This document shows positions 22,561-33,790 of a stretch of DNA of 64,000 nt, piece after piece. A program made the position numbers and the translations under genes. The stretch's first letter is position 1. Every line of letters starts with the position of its first letter. The notes beneath the pieces are model-generated. The model was not told the origin of the DNA. It ran no database searches and saw nothing but the letters and a program-made list of their open reading frames with translations. This stretch comes from Solenopsis invicta (Eukaryota; Arthropoda; Insecta; Hymenoptera; Formicidae): the NCBI RefSeq assembly GCF_016802725.1, contig NC_052671.1, positions 9,157,501-9,221,500 of the forward strand, read 5' to 3'.

Positions 22561-23685
22561 TATAAGAACGATTCACCGATGCAAACGAATGAAAGATCCA
22601 GCAAAAATCGACTCGTGACCCATCAGTGAGTCGCGATCCGTACTTTGGGAATCCCTCGTTTATAAATGTGTTCTTTCGAAGATTTCAAATGGGGAATCTT
22701 TTCGTCAGCGATATATTTTACATATAGAACCGAAAAAACGTGCTGACCTTTATTGATAGTGGAAAGCGAGTGACTTGGATGACTGGATCGACCTGTCCGA
22801 CACAACTACACACAAAAAACGATACTGACGTTTCAATGTGTGGCTGCCACAACAGGACGTCCGCTCTTATTATTATAAATTATTTATTTGCATTTCCAAA
22901 TGATCCTTGAAGAATCACGGTATTATGCTAATGCAGAGATTAACATATAGGGAGGCCTGGCGCGATATTTCAACTCGCCTCACCATTTAGACTGTGGGAG
23001 TCTAGCCACGGTATTTGATCTCTCCACACGACTCGAAAGAAAGGCGCGGGCCGAGGATATTTTATCATTTCTCCTGTTACAAAAAAGCGTCTACGAAACT
23101 CGAAGAAATTCCTACGCGGACGGAGAGAGAACAATGCTCTCACGCTAAAATATTTAGCAGTTAATCGCTCTTTCTTTGTACCGCGAAATAATCGATAGAC
23201 GTACGTTTTTTGTTTTGTGACACGAATACGACTGATTAATGTGGAAACAAAAAACTTTCCCATTTTTTTTAAAAACTGTATTTTCATAAATAAATGTAAA
23301 ACTTTTCTTACTCTTCTTACTCTGGAATTTGAAAATCGTCATTTTCAAAAATTATATTCTTTTCAGAATGTGATGAAAATGAATAAAAAAGTTATTCCAA
23401 CGTATACCGAAGATTTATACCTTTATTAACTGAGTATCTGGATAGAAGTCAGTATTTTACAATGTAAGGACCAAAGGACAAAGTGTCTGATCTGTAAAAA
23501 AGATTGATAACGTATTACAAGGATCGAATTAGGGGCCAGCGACTAACGACGTGCAGGAATTATCATACTTATTAGAGGACAATAAAAGCACGGTCCTCCT
23601 TTACCTAAAACTCGATAAGCGGCGAACATTCTAACCTTTCGCTAATTTATTGCAACGCAGACCGGCGGGTCGGAGATTTTTCGCG
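22561..23685. other. Intergenic sequence
   Basis: Mixed composition, becoming GC-richer toward 23600. No exon or RNA gene recognised. Confidence 0.4.
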
Positions 23686-23707
23686 CAGCCCTCTCGCGAG
23701 AGGGCTG
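23686..23707. repeat. Perfect 22-bp palindrome
   Basis: Two perfect 11-bp arms, CAGCCCTCTCG and CGAGAGGGCTG, meet without a spacer. It sits at the edge of a block with clustered homeodomain-like sites. Function unknown. Confidence 0.9.
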
Positions 23708-23970
23708 TCGGCCCGGAGCCCTCATAAATGACTTAACCAAACGTAATTAACGATGGCCTATCATTATGTAGTAGCGGGACCACACCCTCGTCACATTATA
23801 TGTTTATAAATCAGCCCGGAACGGCGACTAAAAACACGACGAAAATCGAGTGTCCGGAGGCGCCTCCTCACCACCGACCGTCCCGGAGCAGGTAGAGGAA
23901 TTCTTATGCTAATGATTTTATGATCGTGGAAATGAATGCTCGTCATATTTTTTTAATCGCCTGGGTTTCC
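23708..23970. promoter_or_regulatory. Candidate enhancer with clustered TTTATG/ATTA words
   Basis: Within about 260 bp on a GC-rich background are CATAAATGA, CGTAATTAACG, TCATTATG, GTTTATAAAT and TTATGCTAATGATTTTATGA. These are homeodomain (ATTA) and Caudal/Abd-B-like (TTTATG) cores. Isolated AT-rich words in GC-rich surroundings often mark conserved insect enhancers. It lies about 15.5 kb downstream of the opa stop. This is inference; conservation was not tested. Confidence 0.3.
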
Positions 23971-25497
23971 ACGTACGCGAGTCCGCGGGACGGCAGGCAG
24001 AGGCCGAGACTCGGAAATCGTTCCTTGTCTCCCACTGCCTACTTTATGTCCACCCGTTTTTTATCCCCGTTGTTACAGTCTTACGGCCTGTGCCCGTCTT
24101 ATATGCGCTGTCATAATCGTAAAGTAACTCCGAAAAGGACGACTTTCAGCGTTTCCGAAGATTAAAACAAAAATGTTGGTGCGGACAAGCTTAAATTCAA
24201 TAATTGAATGCGGAATACGTTAAACGAGGGCATTAAGCGGATGTCGCTTAGCGTGAACACAAACAAGCGATGTGTGCGTGGCAATTGAAGCGTAAAATAT
24301 GAATGATTAAAGCCGGATAAGCAGGAGCGATAAATACAGTGAATCATCATCGAGAATTTAATTCCGCGTTCCTGTTCGCCTGACTTTATTCAATTGTTAA
24401 CAATTTTATGAGATTATATCGTTTCGTTTCGATAATGATTTATTGCAAAAGCTTAATGGATTACTTTGTCAGACATTTGATATTGAAATAAAAAATTCGA
24501 TTCGAAACCTATCCAATAGAAAGTTCGGAAAATTTGCCCGAGAATCGTAACATCAAGATCAAGCGTCCTACGATATTCCGTTTCAAAAAATTTACTGTCG
24601 CAATATAATCGATCTTTTAAAAGTTCTATCTTTATCGAAACTACCTGCAGCGTCGATCACTCTCGAAAATTCGGTATAGGACACACTCCAGCCGTGCCGT
24701 GCGAAGAAGATGTCAAAATAAGTGCAGCGAAACGTACGGTGGGATAAGTATTATGAGGTAACAATTACATTGTGCTGCGGCGCGAACCGCGTATGCAAAT
24801 GAAAGATCGCCGTAGACAGTGCCCACAAAGGTGCTCGAGCGGGTAGCGACTCTCACACTCGCGCATTCCGAGCAGGTGTACTAACAGCTGAGTCCAACCA
24901 CCCACCCACACATGTGCACGCACACATACGTACCTAGGCTAACCTGACACCTTGATGGATACTATCGTGTCCCTTTCTTGCGTTGCATTGCATTGCATTG
25001 CGCAAGGTGCGTCTGTTACGATTGCCCTCTCTAGCGAAACTCACGATGCAACACTTGAGAGTGCATTGCATAAAGCGAGTGATGTAACGATATAAAAAGA
25101 CGGATCGATTAGAATATATCGCACAGCTTGCCCCATACGAAATAATTAAGAAGCATAAATATTAAAATTAACGCTCGAAGATTGCGCACAGGATCCGTTT
25201 TAATGACGGCAATAGGGATATTATAGATGGTATCCGTAAAACGCTAATTAACGCTATCTGACATTTAATTGATTTTCTGTCTTCTTCATGAAGCAACATT
25301 AGAAAATAATGAAAAATTAACTCAGCGGTAGTTAAATCTAACTTAATATATTCGAAATTTATACAAATGTCATGTGTTTCATATTAAATGCACACTTATA
25401 TATGATATAGTCAGTAGTAACAGTAAGAGTAGTATAATTTGCAAATAAAATCAACTGATTACTTTGAGGATTAGAGAAGTAGATTGTACCTTTCCTA
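23971..25497. other. Intergenic sequence
   Basis: GC-mixed then AT-richer. A small TTGCA pentamer tandem lies near 24984-24999. No exon supported; the open frame at 23920-24165 is unrecognised. Confidence 0.4.
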
Positions 25498-25708
25498 CAC
25501 TGAGAAAAATGTAAGGAGAACAATGATCGAATTACCATGTCAAAAAGTAACAAACGTAATATTCATGTAGATAGGACAAAAGTTCAGATCGCTGAGAATA
25601 AAAATTATTAAAATGTGAAAATAAATAAAACATCTATCAGTCTTCAAACAGATAACGTTTGTTACTTTTTTGAAAAAATAATTTGATCAAATAAATTTCT
25701 CAATATTA
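25498..25708. mobile_element. MITE with CACTGAGAAAAAT end (~211 bp)
   Basis: An internal block on the left, GATCGAATTACC, then GTCAAAAAGTAACAAACG, is mirrored on the right by the reverse complement GATCAAATTATT, then TTCAAAAAAGTAACAAACG. The outer ends are CACTGAGAAAAAT and, inverted, ATTGAGAAATTT. Palindromic layout without coding capacity; MITE inferred. Confidence 0.65.
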
Positions 25709-26230
25709 TCTTACACATTTATTAAGAAAAGTACAACTTACTTGTTTAATTTCAAAATAATCAGCTGGTTTAATAATCATTTGTTTGCCAATTATACTAT
25801 TTTTCTGTTGCTTACTGACTATAAGGAATAACTCAATCTCTTTGAGCAAAGAATGTTACCAATGTAAAAAAAATGATTGCAAGATACAGTGTCGGCATTT
25901 ACAGGACTCATTTTAGTTCATAGTACAATTGACAATAGCAGAAATAATCCCTTGCTAATTGCATTTATTATTATTACTATAATAATAATAATAATAATTA
26001 CTATTATTAATATATTATATCATACTATTATTATTATAATATTTTATTATAATATTATTATAGTACTATTATCATAGTAATAATAAATTTTAAAGCATAA
26101 TTTTCGAGAAAAATGGACGTTTGGAGATATTTTTCATACACATATGTTATTTTATTCAAAAATGAAATTGGTCCATAGTTGTAAATGACATAAAGAAATG
26201 GGAGAAAGAAAAAAAAGTCATGTGTTTTTC
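25709..26230. repeat. AT-rich sequence with (TTA/ATA)n microsatellite
   Basis: An imperfect ATA/TAT trinucleotide array, partly palindromic, occupies about 25964-26090. The remainder is AT-rich intergenic DNA. The open frame at 25877-26077 is an Ile-rich artefact of the array. Confidence 0.7.
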
Positions 26231-27210
26231 CAACTTCGCGTACCGTACGAAAGCCAGTGACGAAACCGCGTCGTTATTCAAAGATAGTGGCGGTCGTTAA
26301 GTATCTGAAATACAACTTCCTTCCTTCGTTCGAGCGGGAATCGCGCGTCCAACTTGGTTCTTTTCCTTCGCGTATCGCCGAAACATCGAGGATCATCCTT
26401 TCGGATTGCGATTCGCGGCTCTCCTGATGCAGGCGCGCATGAAACTGACGTAAAAAGGGCGTCAGCCCGATAAGGAAATAAAATTCCCGGGGCAGGTGGT
26501 TGACTCGCGGGGCCAACAGGTTAAGAGTGCGCGCTCCTCGGAATGACTTGTATCGCACATGCCTCTCGCCGGTCATTTTTACGTGCTATATAGGTCAAAA
26601 TTAGCATTTCCCTGCAGTTAATTGCGTACGAGCGGCTTCCCGGCGATCGGCGCTCTTTCTCTCTCTCTCCCTCCGTCTTCCAGTCTCTCTTTTTCTCTCT
26701 TTGCCTCACCTCCCGAGCTGCAGCGGCGCGTGTCAGTTCCGCGACGCGCCTTGCTTAACTCGGGTATGAAAATATAGCGCACGGAAATTACCGGGCGCGT
26801 AGGAGTATCCAGTGTAGAAGAGCGACTCGAACAACGCGATCGATATCTTGACGTTGTGTGCGTTGCATGTTGCGAGAGCACGCTGGCCGATTCCGGCCGG
26901 GGGAGAGAGAGAGAGAGAGAAAGAGAGACAGAGGGGGGCTCTATATCGATGACGAATCTTGATGGACTTTGACGGTGATTAGGGCTAGATTACCGATCAG
27001 ACTGAGGGGCAATTTCTGCGACGTTGTTTAACTTTAACCATAGTTCGATTATCCTTCTATGTCTCTGAGAGACGATATCTTCATCGCTGATTAATTTCTA
27101 TTCTAGTTTAATTGATAACGTGTTCTTCTCTTCTCTCTGAAGATAAAATTAAAAAACACGCGTAAAGCTGATTTACATACAAAGTTAATCAATTTCGAAA
27201 GAATGTTTCT
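26231..27210. other. CpG-dense block
   Basis: GC-rich intergenic sequence with CT/TC runs near 26657-26702 and a GA tract at about 26903-26930. No exon recognised. Open frames on the - strand (26274-26881) look like compositional artefacts. Confidence 0.4.
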
Positions 27211-27489
27211 ACTCTAACAGTCTAAATCTGAATCAGTGGATAATTCTGATCATCAGTCCAAGTATGCCACTGATAATTGGTGATTATCTGAACTAAAAAA
27301 TCAATGAATTTATTTATTAGTGTGTAATTATTATTGTGAGTGTATTTATTGAGCAATAAAAACTTTTCAATAATTACTAGTAAGTTTTCATTGATTTTTA
27401 GGTTAAGATAATCAACGATTTATCGGTACCAAGTATGCCACTGGTCATCAATTCAATGATTACCCACTGATTCAGAGATTTAGAGAGTA
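27211..27489. mobile_element. MITE family 2 copy (~279 bp)
   Basis: The left part GTCTAAATCTGAATCAGTGG is mirrored by the right end, whose reverse complement is TACTCTCTAAATCTCTGAAT. The interior shares CCAAGTATGCCACTG (near both ends) and a TCATTGATT(C/T)TTAGGTTAAG-like block with 20634-20889. It is joined directly to a second family member. Confidence 0.75.
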
Positions 27490-27658
27490 TAACTGTGATC
27501 AATCAGTGATCATTCACTGTCCTTCAGCGGGGTATCCTCACTGATCAGAATCAGTGTATTATCAGGCAGTGCATGTGTCACTGATTGATATAGTTATAAG
27601 TATATCACTGAAAGACTGTCTTTCAGTGAATAACACATTGACTCCGATTTAGAGAGTA
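27490..27658. repeat. Partial inverted copy of the 12778-13068 MITE type
   Basis: The right end GACTCCGATTTAGAGAGTAA carries the family terminus. The reverse complement of the interior (ACTTATAACTATATCAATCA, then GATTCTGATCAGTGA) parallels 12891-12955 (ACTTATAAATACATCAATCA, then GATTCCGATCAGTGA). The copy is truncated where it meets 27489. Confidence 0.7.
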
Positions 27659-28417
27659 ACGTAGTAAAAGAAATTTTAACGCAATAATTCCTTCTTAATT
27701 TTGGCAAATTCACAACTCGACCACCGCGGATGTGGCTGGTCAAACTCCCGTACAGGAGGCAGGGAAAAAGCATGGCGGTGGTTTTCTGCGGCAGTTCGCC
27801 GATTGGACGGTGCATCGGGGAGCAAGGAGCGCGTTTCGAGCTACGAGGACGAGGCGAAAGAATGAAGTAGGGACGATCGCGCCCGCGGGGATGAAACAAC
27901 AATCTAATCGCGGACGCCATTTTGTTTCTGCCTACCGGAGCAGTAGTTGATATATGATCCCATTGGCTACCAAGCTGTTTGGTTCCCAGCTCTGTACCGG
28001 ACGGCAGGCACGACCTCAACCTTATGGTGCCCGCTATAACCGTACGCCCCGACGCTCTCTTCGGGTTGCCCTGGCAATTAAAATTCTTTTCCTCCCGCCA
28101 TGGGTACTGCTCTCGCTGGTTCCCCGTCTCCGTGCGCTCGTCTCCTTCTCGATCTCCTCGTTCTCGACCTCCACGTCTGCTCCACCGTCAGCTTCCCCCT
28201 TTCTCCCTCCCACCCTCTCGTCTCTTCGTCGTCGTCTCTCTCTCTCGGTACCCGACGCGATACGCGCTGGCAATTAAAAGTGCCCGCTCGCCCCGGACGT
28301 TTACACGATCCTTAACTCCTGGTAGCGCAGGGGTTAAAGGAACTGACGTGCTCGCTTAAGTAGCTGGTCAAGGGAAACGGGTAATTATGCGAAATGTCGG
28401 CGTTTCCGAGCGCGGAG
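27659..28417. promoter_or_regulatory. CpG-rich block with a Pho/YY1-like site, promoter-like
   Basis: GC- and CpG-dense sequence. GACGCCATTTT at 27913-27923 fits a Pho/YY1 core (GCCAT), and CATGGCGGT at 27771-27779 carries a related core on the other strand. Open frames on both strands overlap each other (27594-28359) and encode low-complexity Arg/Ser/Pro-rich products, so no gene is called. A promoter of a non-coding transcript or a Polycomb-type element is possible but unproven. Confidence 0.25.
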
Positions 28418-28456
28418 CGGCGCGGCGCGGCGCGGTGCGGTGCGGTGCGGCGCGAG
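28418..28456. repeat. GGCGC/GGTGC pentamer tandem
   Basis: About seven contiguous 5-bp units, first GGCGC then GGTGC and GGCGC again. Short variable tandem repeat. Confidence 0.85.
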
Positions 28457-30290
28457 CCGCATTATCGCGAAGTCGAGAGGTCTCGTCGATTCTACCGGCG
28501 CGCAGCGCATGAGCTTCGTTAACGATCAAGGGTGGAGGGGTCGGGGAGGTCGGGATGTGCGATAGCTTGCATTAAGCTAACGTCGCTATTATAACGCATT
28601 AAAATCCGCGCGGTATTCAGCACTCGCTTTGCCGCACGCCGACGATTCGCAGAAATCGAACGAGCGTCCAATAATAACGTCCAATAATAATAATTTCCTT
28701 AAGCGTTTATGGTTGCGCGGAGCGAGTTGCGATCGCAGTTGCTCTCGGGACTAATCATCATTCCTGATTTTTCAATTACACGGAAAAATTTGAGGAAGGT
28801 CGTGAAAAGATGTTAAATCAGAATAAATATGCATATAATATGATTCCGACTTGCGCGCAGCGCTGCATGGTTTCCTCAAAAGTTTTTATTATCAAATCTT
28901 TTTAATTAACTCAACTTTATCGCCGAAATTATTGTTCGGTGAAGTTTGATGATGCGAAATTATTTAGAAAAGTTTTTTTTTAAACCGATACTACAGTGAC
29001 ACAATTAAGAAAAATTAAAAAATAATATAATATAATAAACGATATATAAAACAATTAGGTGTTATAATATCTTTAATCTAACAATAAATGATGTACGACG
29101 TTTCGACTTCACAGAGTTCTGTGTAGCATATAAATTGATTTAACAATAAAATCTTGGTAAGGTACATAATGATATATGTCAATATTTCAATCATTAAGTT
29201 GTATAACAAACGTTTTGTTTGGCGTATAGTTATAAAAAATCATGTTGCAAGTAATGTCAGCGCAAGTGACAAATCCAGATAAGTCACAAGTGTGTAAATC
29301 ATAATAGTGATTGATTCGTCATTTCCTGTTTGCAAATAAATCGAGTCTGGTAGTTAAAAGACAGATGTCTCATTATCGACGTGAGTATGCATCAATCCAA
29401 TAATTCAATGTTTAAAAAAGTAATTTTTATGATTAAAAAACTATTAGTCACAAAACTAATTTGACATAAAACATAAATATAAGTGTTGAAACTTACATAT
29501 GTGTTATATTACATTTCATGTAACAATGATAAGAGAAATTAAATGAAAGAAGCGACGATCGTAAAAGAATTTCACTGAATTAAAATTCTAGGAAGTTCTG
29601 AAAAAGTCGTTTATGCGATCTAAATTAAATGCGGATTTTTGCCATCTCTTTTCAACTCGTTATCGTTCGGTAAGCTCGAGTTACCGCGTTGCACCAATGT
29701 GCGAACGTCGTAAATTCACGATACACGTTTGCCCTTAGTTCCCGAGTAAACTGCAACGAATCGGCGTTCGCGAGATACATTTAAATTCGACCTATTTCTC
29801 GTGCGCGTGACACTCGTCCGACCGTTTTATCAGCCGTGGTTCAATTACCATGGTAAGTAACTCGCACACGGTTACTTTCGAGCAGGTGACTCCCGACCAA
29901 CTCTCGCTTTACTGGGTCGATTTATTCATTTACATTTGCTTCGCGCGCCTACACCTGTTTCTCGCGCCAACACGTAGCGATCAACGCTTCAACTAAAGAA
30001 TACGTATTCATTATTCGTAACACTTGTTCAGTATTCGCACTCTTTAAGATTTTTGTACGGAAGCCGAAGAAATATTGCTATTACTGTAAACGTATTACGC
30101 TGGCACAGTTACGAACTTGTAAATCGTGTGCACAAGAAAACTTCCACGTTTTTTTTTTTAATTATGGGTATAAGATTTATCAGATAAATGAAAAATTTTA
30201 AATAATAACTAGATATACTCTCAAGTTACGATTATTTAAAAAGATTATTTAATTCATGCTACCTGAAAAATGCAACAGCACGGATATTGC
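28457..30290. other. Intergenic sequence
   Basis: CpG-rich to about 28780, AT-rich to about 29640, then mixed to 30290. No exon, RNA gene or clear transposon recognised. Confidence 0.4.
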
Positions 30291-30710
30291 ACCCAGAGAA
30301 AAGTTTCTTTGGGTCAAAAAGACATTTGAATCAAAGAAATTTGTACATTGCAGTATGATTAAAGAAAAATTTCTTTAATTTGAAGACATTTTTTGGTTGC
30401 TCCTTTTATTAGAATTAATGAAATGATTTGATTGTGCTGCACAATTTTTTTTTTAAACAAAAGAAATATATTTTTAAAACCAGAACAACTATATTATTCC
30501 TTACATTTCTGTCAGTACATTCTTTGAAGTAAAAAATCATTTAAATTAAACAAATAATTTATTTACTTTAAAAAAGATTAATAACGTTATTTCTTGGAAT
30601 CAAATAAATTTTTATTTCCCACAAGAGTATTTTCACTTCAACTTAAAAAAATCCAAGTTAACTTAAAGAAACGACTTAATATACATAACTTCTCTCTCGA
30701 TCTATTCCTT
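30291..30710 (+). repeat. Dispersed repeat family 3, copy A (~420 bp)
   Basis: Collinear with 51757-52180 over about 400 bp. Shared landmarks are AGTTTCTTTGGGTCAAAAAG versus AGTTTCTTTGAGTCAAAAAA, AAACCAGAACAACTA, ATCAAAGAAATTTG and GTATTTTCACTTCA. The ends (CCAGAGAAAAG on the left; GAGAGAAG inverted on the right) suggest short TIRs and a non-autonomous DNA transposon. Moderately diverged, no coding capacity. Confidence 0.7.
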
Positions 30711-31616
30711 TTATACTGAGGATGATGCAATTCCCGGTATATCGAAACATCTTTATCTACATTATATGTAACAGTTTCATGAAGAATACATTTAAAGTAC
30801 TGACGAACATCTTGTGTTTGGTTCTTTATTGGCATTACACACTGTATTTTTTATTCATTTCAATTGAACCTATTAATTTACAATTTTTAATTAAAAAGAT
30901 ACTTCGTGCACTTCGGTATTTTCGGCTCGGTCAAGTTCAAGGACATACGGCAAGAACAAATGTAAACAGGTGATAGAGATTTGTCACCAACGTTATCGTA
31001 AGGATATCGCGCTACGCGCTTTTCGTGGCACACGAGCGGCGCCTAAGGTTGGAACGTTCCGGCCAGAACGCAAGGAACTAATTGCCGTACCTTCATCCTC
31101 GCGACCGCCGCATTCCCGGAATGCTCGGTCGTGGCGATACGCGACCGATTACAAACGTATAAAATGCCTTCGCAATCGTTCTCTGCATTCTCCAGTCATA
31201 GCTAGAGACAGATGGCTCTTTGCCTGCTTTGACAAATTGTCCCATCCCCTCGTCTTTATTTGTCTCTTTTTTCTACTCCGTCTCTTACATCTACGATGAA
31301 CTTTCACGTCGTAAGAAACAATGTAAGACGACGTACGGAATTTTTCACAAATCAAAATGAATAAGATTTGTGTGGACTACTAATTTGCGTCTGCTATATA
31401 AAAAAAATTCATAAAAAATATTTTTAAAGACAGAAGCAACTTAATTAGGCTAATTATTTGCCTAATTAGTTAAAAAATCCGTTTGCTCATAAATTAATAA
31501 TTTGTGAAAGATATTTTATTTACAATAAAATAAAGAATATCAATTAATATAAATCAAAATTTTTAATTCATGTAGATGTTTAATAAGCATGTTTACAAAA
31601 ATTAATATTAAATTAA
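30711..31616. other. Intergenic sequence
   Basis: Mixed composition, with a CpG-richer patch at about 30980-31200. The small + strand open frames at 30722-30973 and 30970-31299 lack recognisable domains. Confidence 0.4.
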
Positions 31617-31845
31617 CACGGAAAAAAACAATTTTATTGCGGGATCTAAAAATTTAGCTAGATCAGAAAATAATTTTATGTTGGACCAACAAAATAATTT
31701 GCAGAACGTCCAAGCTCGATAACGTTGCTGTAAACAGTTCTGATGACATTCTAGCAACCAAGTTAAACATCCAATACAATGTTTTAAATGATTCAACGTA
31801 ATTATTTTCAGATCTGTATTTTTCGGCAAAATTGTTCTTTTCGTG
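31617..31845 (+). mobile_element. MITE family 4, copy A (229 bp)
   Basis: The left end CACGGAAAAAAACAATTTTA is mirrored by the reverse complement of the right end, CACGAAAAGAACAATTTTGC. Internal words ATCTAAAAATTTAGCTAGAT and GTTGGACCAAC recur in the copies at 36931-37060 and 38536-38786. No coding capacity. Confidence 0.75.
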
Positions 31846-33156
31846 TATATTGCCTAGCTAATTAGTCCAGCTATTTAAAGTACTAACACATGCGTATTCT
31901 TCTTTCACGAGATGTTCTTATTACATTATCAACAAACGCGATTCTGCTATTAGAACGTGGACGGAATTAATTATCGGAACCGTATCGGATTAACGCAGAT
32001 TGCCGGGTGCGCGGTGCACGGCGTGCATTACCGCGCGCGCCGCGACAGGACAAAGAGGAGTTACTAATTTCAAACAAGTCTATATTTGGGGTCCCTCGCG
32101 TGTGCACCTCGATATCGCCGCCGCCCTCTCCGCCGGGACCCCGGCGCGCTCGTCCTTTTAATATCATCGTCGAACCCCGGACACCATAATATGCGAGGTC
32201 CGTATACGCGGGGCCGGGTCCCGGGCCCCGGTGCTTGTCGGCCGTGGTATAGGATATAGGTACCGGGGCCTTAACCGTCGCTCCCCGGTCGCTAAGGCTA
32301 AGCGTGTATACATGTTCGGTGCATAAATAAGGAGCGCAGCTCGGGAGGCATTAAATCACGCGCGAGGATCGCGTGTGTGCGGACGGAATGAAGCGGGGCG
32401 GGAGGGGGGGGCAGTTGGGGCCACGGATAGAAGAAACGAACAGAGAAAGGAAAGGGGCAGAAAGAACGGGGAAAGGAGAAACGGAGGCGGGATAAGGACG
32501 AGGGAGGAGCGCGGATGCGACGTGCGGATAACCCGAACCACCGGATCCGCAGGATGCATCCTCACGGATTCGCGGCGCTACGTACGCGCGCGGGCACGCA
32601 CCCCCGCCGAGCCAATATGCCCCTTGCCATCAACCGTTGCCCACCTTCTTGAGTAGTCCCGCAATTATGACGAGAGGTACCCGTGTGCACGGTGAACGTG
32701 TAGTGACCACGTCCCGGAGTCCAGTTTCGGATGTGCGGAAAATGATGCGCCGCAATTAAATTGTTATTCGTGATCGAATTCGTATTCGCGAATTTCGTTG
32801 ACTTGCGATAATGAGAACGGCTTTTCTCACACTGTAATAAATTTATACAAACAATATTAGCAAGCTAATATCGTTAATATGAACAACAGATTTTAGAGGA
32901 AGTTACTAATGATGTTCTACTAATTTTCCGTATTATTTAAAGAATACGTTTCACAATGGAGTCAATAAAGACAAAAGTTCAGCATATACCAATTTTTTGC
33001 ATAATTATTTTATAAAACTATTCAAGTTCAGATTTTTTTTCTTCATACGAGATTAAATAAATTGCGTTACGTGAGTTAATAAACTTTTCTATTTATGCTT
33101 AATAATTGATCTGCCTTGCCCACATATACGTAAGATCCACACAGCACAGATCTTCT
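31846..33156. other. CpG-dense block then AT-rich sequence
   Basis: Positions 31950-32760 are strongly GC-rich with CGCG clusters and a purine-rich tract (32385-32510). A word GTGCATAAATAAGG near 32319 looks TATA-like but no transcript can be inferred. From 32760 the sequence is AT-rich. No exon recognised. Confidence 0.35.
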
Positions 33157-33238
33157 AAGGACGTCTATGGGATGTTCAAAGGATGTCTCAAAGTCGTCTT
33201 TACGTCACAGGGACGTCTTTGGGACATCCTTTGGATAA
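33157..33238. repeat. Imperfect inverted repeat rich in GGACGTCT/GGATGTC
   Basis: Left words AAGGACGTCTATGGGATG and TTCAAAGGATGTCTCAAAG are inverted on the right as GGGACGTCTTTGGGACATCC. It can fold on itself; a short decayed MITE is the simplest explanation. Confidence 0.5.
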
Positions 33239-33600
33239 AGTGTGTTGGGAAGAGATATCCTAAAAGTCATGTACTTATGGTTACATTCCGTATCTCTTTC
33301 ATCATGCTACGTAATGTAACTTGTGCAACATGAATATCATAAAGGTACAGGAATTTTTAAAGAAAGTTTCAACGACGAGGGTTGGAAAATTTCAACGCGG
33401 TAGTGGCGAGATTAAGGCAAACTGTTAGGTACATACATTAGGGGCAAGAAAGTTCTTGAGGTAGACGCAGAACTCAATTCGCGAACGCCGTCCGAATCTT
33501 GTAACGAGACGGCCGCGCAAAGTGGAGAAGAAGAAACGAGGTAGACCCGAACGGTATCCAAAAACGCCTCGTGCAATCTATCACGCGCAAAGAGCGCAGC
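33239..33600. other. Intergenic sequence
   Basis: Transition into a CpG-dense block. No exon supported. Confidence 0.4.
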
Positions 33601-33790
33601 AAGAAGCGAAGTTAGGAATGTTAATGTGGGCAGCGGGAGCAGGCAGTCGGTGCGCATGCGCCACCCCCCGCGGAGCCAATCACCGCCCGAGAAATGGTAG
33701 CTGCGCCCGAGTCAGCTCCTCGCGAGCACCATAAGCCCGGGAAGATGGAAGAAGAATCGCACGGCTGCTCTTCGCGTTCTCCTCCTCCTC
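33601..33790. promoter_or_regulatory. Promoter-like CpG block with NRF1-type site and CCAAT box
   Basis: TGCGCATGCGCC at 33651-33662 matches the palindromic NRF1 core GCGCATGCGC, with CCAAT at 33676-33680 and a CACCGCCC GC-box-like word next to it. AAGATGG follows at 33742-33748. These elements together resemble a TATA-less housekeeping-type promoter, but the downstream + strand open frame from the ATG at 33745 is short and low-complexity. A non-coding transcript or an unrecognised first exon is possible. Confidence 0.3.

Noticed and set aside
25964..26090. ATA/TAT array as a structured RNA
   Set aside because: The pairing potential is a trivial consequence of the trinucleotide microsatellite.
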